Shown: piece after piece, positions 59,814 through 64,000 of the stretch
How positions within the stretch are numbered: the first letter of the stretch is position 1
How the letters are laid out: every line of letters begins with the position of its first letter
Origin: Xenosphaeropsis pyriputrescens
Lineage: Eukaryota; Ascomycota; Leotiomycetes; Phacidiales; Phacidiaceae
Assembly (NCBI GenBank): GCA_022609375.1
Contig: JAGKQE010000003.1
Span: 186,001 to 250,000, forward strand
Length of the DNA: 64,000 bases
Reading direction: 5' to 3'
Program-made: the position numbers and the translations under genes
The notes under the pieces: generated by a model
Seen by the model: only the letters and a program-made list of their open reading frames with translations
Databases searched by the model: none
Told to the model about the DNA's origin: nothing

Positions 59814-62800
59814 ATGAATCGCTTTCGTTCCAAGAAGAAGGTGAATGAGGCCGCCGCTGCCAGTACCCCTGACCTCACGAATCATGACGACGCGCCACCT
59901 GTGCCATCAATCAAGAGCTCCAAGACCTTTCGCCTAGGTGGTAGAAAAAACACGAAAGAAGAGCCAGAAGCAAAAGTTGAACTCGATCTCTCAACCGCCC
60001 TTCCTTCGACAGACGATTTCAGAACGAGTTTGTTGATGAGTGGCCTTTCGGCACGCTTTTCCATGCTCCGAGAGGCAGATGATCCGAACTCGAAGATGGG
60101 AAAGGCCAGTGATGATAGTGTCTTGTTCTCGAGCCGGCATTCACGTCTAGACTTCAACCTTCATTCAAAAGGATTAACAGATATTGCGGAGGTTCAGTCA
60201 ATAAGAAGTACAATTCGAGCACCATTCAGCCACAGTGGAAATACCGCATCTCGGGGTTCATTAGACGGTTATGGAACCGACGATGACTCAATGCACACGG
60301 GAAGTATAATGTCTCGCGCAAAGCCCGGAGAAGGAAACAATCTGTTTGGGGGCCGCCAGAAGGTATACAAACTTCCTACGAAGACCGCTTCAACGAAAAA
60401 TGTGGGAGAGAGTAATGGCTCAGGTATGGGAGGGCGCGTGTTATACGACGATGATGTTGGCAAGTCAGCTTTTCAAAAGTTGCGCGAAAGAGAGAGACAG
60501 CAACGACAGGAGGAACTGGAGGCTCTTGAAGCTCAAGAGCAATTGGAGCCATCCTCGCGGGCTGACTCGCCACCACTTTCTGGTTACAATCGAAATCGAG
60601 AGACTTCTTCCACAACATCATCTGGACCTCCAAATCCCAGATCTTCGACAGCTGCAACGTCTGTGACCTCACAAGGTCGTTCATCCGAGAGTGGCCTGTA
60701 TTTTGCTACTACACCAGCGGTGCCTGGTGGACCTGGTGTGGAACGCACCTTGACAAAAGGACGTCGACTGTATGAAACGGGCTTGGATCAACATCTTCAT
60801 GACCAGCAGCATTCCGCTATGAGCCGTATCGACAGCTTGACAAAGCAGCGTACACTCGGCGCCTCTACGCCCCCTTTGAGTCTTAGCACTCCAGCAAGTA
60901 TGACAGGAATGCACGAGAAATATGAGCGTTTTGCAGGACGGTCTCAAAACGATCAATCCGCTATCCAAGCTACTAGCCCTCCACCAACAGCTTCTGCTCT
61001 GGGAGGATTCGAATTTGGTGTGAAACCTCTATTAGCAGAACCACAACGCAAGCCATCCGTAGTTGGAGGAGTTTCGCCTCCATTGAGCCCTCCAATGAGC
61101 GATGCTGATGAGCATTCCAGCCTTAGAATACAGCCAAATGATCATGGCAAGGCAACTGCAATGGGAGCATTCCAAAAGCCCTCCCAGCCATACGATGACA
61201 AAAAGTGGGCACAGAGACAGATGCAGTTGCAACAAGGTCGAGAAACGCCTCCACCTCGAAGGAATGCTCCTCCAGCAGCTTTCATGCCTGCAAGACTCAC
61301 CACAAGGACCGATACGAGCTCATCTCAGGACACTGCGTCAGTTCGCTCGGCATCGGCCGCCTCGCTACATCGCGAACCAACTTCACCACTAGCCCGTATG
61401 GTTGAACAGCCAGTCAAAGAGGAAGTGCCTGAACCAGAGGCCTCAGCTATAAATATGGGCGCTTTCCTCGCATCTCCAGATCCCAGCTCTGTCGGATCTC
61501 CAGAACCTGGAAATGATGGCGCGTCTCAACAGTGGGGCAATCCTTTACCGTTAGCACGCTCAGATGCTCCATCTTATGACTTACCAAGTACACCACTTCC
61601 GGCAAGCCATCTTGCATCTAGGCCACAGCCACAGCCAATTAACACTGGTCTTCAGGAAAAGAAGTCTATGTCTGATATGTCCGGGTTCAGTTTTCAGGCA
61701 CAAAATCGAGCTTCATCTCCCATTGCACTTGAAGTGTCCTCTCCACTCGATTCACCAACTCTTGGCCCAGTCAGCGGCTTGAGTGGAATGGTTCGACAAC
61801 ACATGCGCAGCGACAGTGAAGTATCATCATCGTTTGGTGCACCATCTCCCGAACTTACCAAGAAATTCTCTGTGGACCCCATGGAATCCATTCTTCAATA
61901 TACACCACCAGAGCACTCCACGAATTCGTGGGAGGTAAACGATTGGGACCAGAACATTGATCCAAAGACACCCTATGAGGCACCTGTTGCCACGAGAGAG
62001 GTCTCTGAACCGGTTGCGCAGACACCATTGGCTTCTATTTCCGGAAATGCCGAACTGCCTGCTAAGGATACCTGGGAGAAGGAGCTGGAAAACAAACATA
62101 GCCGCACTGCAAGCACCGATACGCAACAGGAGCGCCAAGACTTCGCTGCAGAGCTTGCAGCTCGCAGAAAGCGTGTGCAAGAGAACATGAAGAACATGGC
62201 CTCGGTAGAGACTCGCTCTGCTAGCCCGGTCCCAAATCTTGATTGGTCAAAGGAAACGAGCCGCCTACGGAACAATCCGCTCGGTATCCTCAGAGCGAAA
62301 GCCAGTGGAGAATCGTTGGTCAGCAGAGCAAAGGAGAACCTTAGCAAAGCGACTGGAAACTCGCAGATCAATGTTCCTGTAGCTGCGAAGAAGTATGTAC
62401 ACGATGAAAACCAGTGGCAACAGGAAGAAAGTGAGATGCTCAGGGGGCTTGTTAAGGGTCCCAAGATTCCAGCGTCACAAGCAGCTCCTCCCAACAAGTC
62501 ATTCCGCGAGCAACGCCGAGATACCCAACGCGAGCGTGAACGCCAAGTTTCGGAGAGACATCGTGAGGCTGCTTTGAGATTGGAACGTGGTGGTCAGACT
62601 CCTACAAGTCCTGGCTTTCCCCCACAGCAAGATCCCCGACAACAGCCAAACGGTCGTGGTCCAGTGCCTCGACCAAGAGCTCCTAGCCAAACTCCGTCAC
62701 CTTTCGAAGTATCAATTCAGCCGTCTCGTACAAGTTCTGAGAACAGAGGTCCGCCATTTTCGCAGACGCCACCATTCAGACAACGCGACCCCAGCCGTGA

Positions 62801-63944
62801 ACGACGACCGTCCGTTCAAACACAGGCATTTCCAGCATACTCGGAAAGCCCCGAGCCAAGACATCCAGGACCACCACCTGCTATGAGCACACAGCGACGC
62901 CCATCTACAACACCTTATCAGCCTCGTGCCCCAAGTCGCACTGATACGTACGAATCTCAAGGAGCAACTCCACAATCTAGGCCTGGATCACGCCTTGCAA
63001 GAGACAGATCTAGCTCAAACGAAGTCGCTACCAGACCAGGAAGCCGAACAGCCAGATATCGGGAGGAGCCTTCTCACGTCCTCACCGAAGTTAATGGAAT
63101 ATTGACAACAGGTGCTTACGAAAACATGGCTCCAGCAAGGATGCCAGTTCGATCAGCTGCCCCGCCAAGCTTAGCATCCCAGCCAGAGTCAGATGTGAGC
63201 TCACCAACAGGAGAACCTAATGGTAGAGTAAGAAGTGCCAGCAAATCACAGCCAGGGTACTTTGATGTTCAGAAGCTCGCGCCGTTACAGACTGATCATA
63301 TGGAAATTGGTCTATCTCCACGTCCGTCTCCAGTCACACCATACTCCGCCAACACCACTCCATCGTTGTCACTTCCTTCTCCTAACGGCGCTTCTACCAC
63401 GCCTACTGGCAATGCCTTCCAAAGTCAACGCGAAAGCCAGCGCGAGAAAGGCCCCCGCAAAAAACCAGTTAATAAATGGGATATCTCTGAGCCAACTTTG
63501 ATGTCCGCCACTTCTCGCATTGATACTGTTGCTCTCCCGCCCGGGGCATCCCTTAAAAATGGCGCGGAGACTGCACCGCCAGTACCTCCTATCAACCCTC
63601 GCCGACGTCAGACACGCACTGCCACTATTTTCGGAAGTGTATTCCATGGAAAAGGTCCTGGAGATGAGCCAATGCCCCCAACACCAACCCAGCAAAACTA
63701 TCCCGACGAGGACTACAGCACCTTCTCCGCTGATGAGGCCGACCCAAAACCAATGAAACCGCGACAAAAACTACGCAAAATCTCTAGCGAGGGTGGGAAC
63801 TTGAGTGGTCGTAATCTTGCTTCACAGCCACAGCATCCAACACCGAGCAACTACACCTCTCGCTCCCCAAGCCCGCCCAAGGGTGCGATCCACGGGGCTC
63901 GCGAACCTTCTCCACCAGCTCCTGTGGAGGGTGCAATGTTCTGA
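59814..63944 (+). CDS. Large disordered conserved fungal protein
   Basis: An intronless reading frame of 1376 residues starting at ATG 59814 with MNRFRSKKK. I recognise the style of a conserved Pezizomycotina protein but not a characterised family. A conserved-looking block lies at about 55-125 (TALPSTDDFRTSLLMSGLSA, FSMLREADDPNSKMGKA, DDSVLF). Most of the rest is Ser/Pro/Gln-rich and predicted disordered. Two charged helical or coiled-coil segments are seen at about 221-246 (KLRERERQQRQEELEALEAQ) and 896-927 (REQRRDTQRERERQ...). A short conserved-looking C-terminal block with RRRQTRTATIFGSVFHGKG lies near 1263. No signal peptide, membrane span or catalytic motif is visible. A scaffold or cytoskeletal/polarity role is conceivable but is a guess. 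The stop is 56 nt before the window end, so the coding frame is complete. Confidence 0.85.
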   Translation: MNRFRSKKKVNEAAAASTPDLTNHDDAPPVPSIKSSKTFRLGGRKNTKEEPEAKVELDLSTALPSTDDFRTSLLMSGLSARFSMLREADDPNSKMGKASDDSVLFSSRHSRLDFNLHSKGLTDIAEVQSIRSTIRAPFSHSGNTASRGSLDGYGTDDDSMHTGSIMSRAKPGEGNNLFGGRQKVYKLPTKTASTKNVGESNGSGMGGRVLYDDDVGKSAFQKLRERERQQRQEELEALEAQEQLEPSSRADSPPLSGYNRNRETSSTTSSGPPNPRSSTAATSVTSQGRSSESGLYFATTPAVPGGPGVERTLTKGRRLYETGLDQHLHDQQHSAMSRIDSLTKQRTLGASTPPLSLSTPASMTGMHEKYERFAGRSQNDQSAIQATSPPPTASALGGFEFGVKPLLAEPQRKPSVVGGVSPPLSPPMSDADEHSSLRIQPNDHGKATAMGAFQKPSQPYDDKKWAQRQMQLQQGRETPPPRRNAPPAAFMPARLTTRTDTSSSQDTASVRSASAASLHREPTSPLARMVEQPVKEEVPEPEASAINMGAFLASPDPSSVGSPEPGNDGASQQWGNPLPLARSDAPSYDLPSTPLPASHLASRPQPQPINTGLQEKKSMSDMSGFSFQAQNRASSPIALEVSSPLDSPTLGPVSGLSGMVRQHMRSDSEVSSSFGAPSPELTKKFSVDPMESILQYTPPEHSTNSWEVNDWDQNIDPKTPYEAPVATREVSEPVAQTPLASISGNAELPAKDTWEKELENKHSRTASTDTQQERQDFAAELAARRKRVQENMKNMASVETRSASPVPNLDWSKETSRLRNNPLGILRAKASGESLVSRAKENLSKATGNSQINVPVAAKKYVHDENQWQQEESEMLRGLVKGPKIPASQAAPPNKSFREQRRDTQRERERQVSERHREAALRLERGGQTPTSPGFPPQQDPRQQPNGRGPVPRPRAPSQTPSPFEVSIQPSRTSSENRGPPFSQTPPFRQRDPSRERRPSVQTQAFPAYSESPEPRHPGPPPAMSTQRRPSTTPYQPRAPSRTDTYESQGATPQSRPGSRLARDRSSSNEVATRPGSRTARYREEPSHVLTEVNGILTTGAYENMAPARMPVRSAAPPSLASQPESDVSSPTGEPNGRVRSASKSQPGYFDVQKLAPLQTDHMEIGLSPRPSPVTPYSANTTPSLSLPSPNGASTTPTGNAFQSQRESQREKGPRKKPVNKWDISEPTLMSATSRIDTVALPPGASLKNGAETAPPVPPINPRRRQTRTATIFGSVFHGKGPGDEPMPPTPTQQNYPDEDYSTFSADEADPKPMKPRQKLRKISSEGGNLSGRNLASQPQHPTPSNYTSRSPSPPKGAIHGAREPSPPAPVEGAMF

Positions 63945-64000
63945 GAAATATCGCATCAGAGAAAACAATTCTTACAAACACTTTGCAAAACTAATCCTTC

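Overview
The window is nuclear DNA of a filamentous ascomycete (Pezizomycotina). The introns I could resolve are mostly 44-73 nt (one is 145 nt), with GTAAGT/GTATGT-type donors, CTRAC- or CTAAT-like branch sites and CAG/TAG acceptors. The gene set is also typical: a secreted GtaA-type glutaminase, a Zn(II)2Cys6 regulator with a fungal transcription-factor domain, a bZIP and a C2H2 factor, an SDA1 ribosome-biogenesis protein and a 14-TM-type MFS carrier. A helotialean (Leotiomycete) origin would fit, but I cannot establish the class from sequence alone. I see no rRNA, no convincing tRNA, no CRISPR, no transposase and no prokaryotic features. Gene models below were built by hand: donor, acceptor and reading phase were checked for each intron, and each joined coding length is divisible by three. 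Layout: 1-11.3 kb, no gene I can support, with simple repeats and a possible spliced non-coding transcript near 8.3 kb. 11.3-12.5 kb, C2H2 zinc-finger factor (+) with a 5'-UTR intron. 13.6-15.6 kb, F-box/LRR-like protein (+). 15.6-21.7 kb, gene-poor and repeat-rich. 21.75-24.2 kb, secreted glutaminase with 8 exons (+). 25.3-27.3 kb, MFS transporter with 4 exons (+). 27.7-28.8 kb, ankyrin-repeat protein (-), convergent with the MFS gene. 28.8-32.5 kb, microsatellite-rich and gene-free. 32.5-34.3 kb, polyglutamine-rich bZIP factor (-). 34.3-40.4 kb, gene-free, beginning with an 812-nt stretch that has no ATG on the bZIP strand. 40.4-42.4 kb, Zn(II)2Cys6 factor (-) whose zinc cluster is assembled from four exons, including consecutive 13-nt and 10-nt microexons. 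43.7-45.2 kb, cysteine-rich single-pass membrane protein (+). 45.6-48.0 kb, SDA1 (+). 49.1-49.3 kb, an element with Pol III-like A and B boxes and two hairpins. 50.5-52.8 kb, conserved protein with a BTB-like segment (-). 52.8-59.7 kb, gene-free, containing a 10-N assembly gap in long homopolymers. 59.8-63.9 kb, large disordered conserved fungal protein (+). The genes do not form an evident biosynthetic or defence cluster. They are a mix of housekeeping (SDA1), nutrition (glutaminase; a transporter with a vacuolar-type dileucine motif) and regulatory genes (three transcription factors and an F-box protein). The regulators are separated by long intergenic regions. The most unusual things seen are the paired microexons in the zinc-cluster gene, the ATG-free bZIP upstream region, the Pol III-box element, and a dispersed GTACAAGTAC palindrome confined to intergenic DNA. 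I did not find a convincing new multi-gene system.
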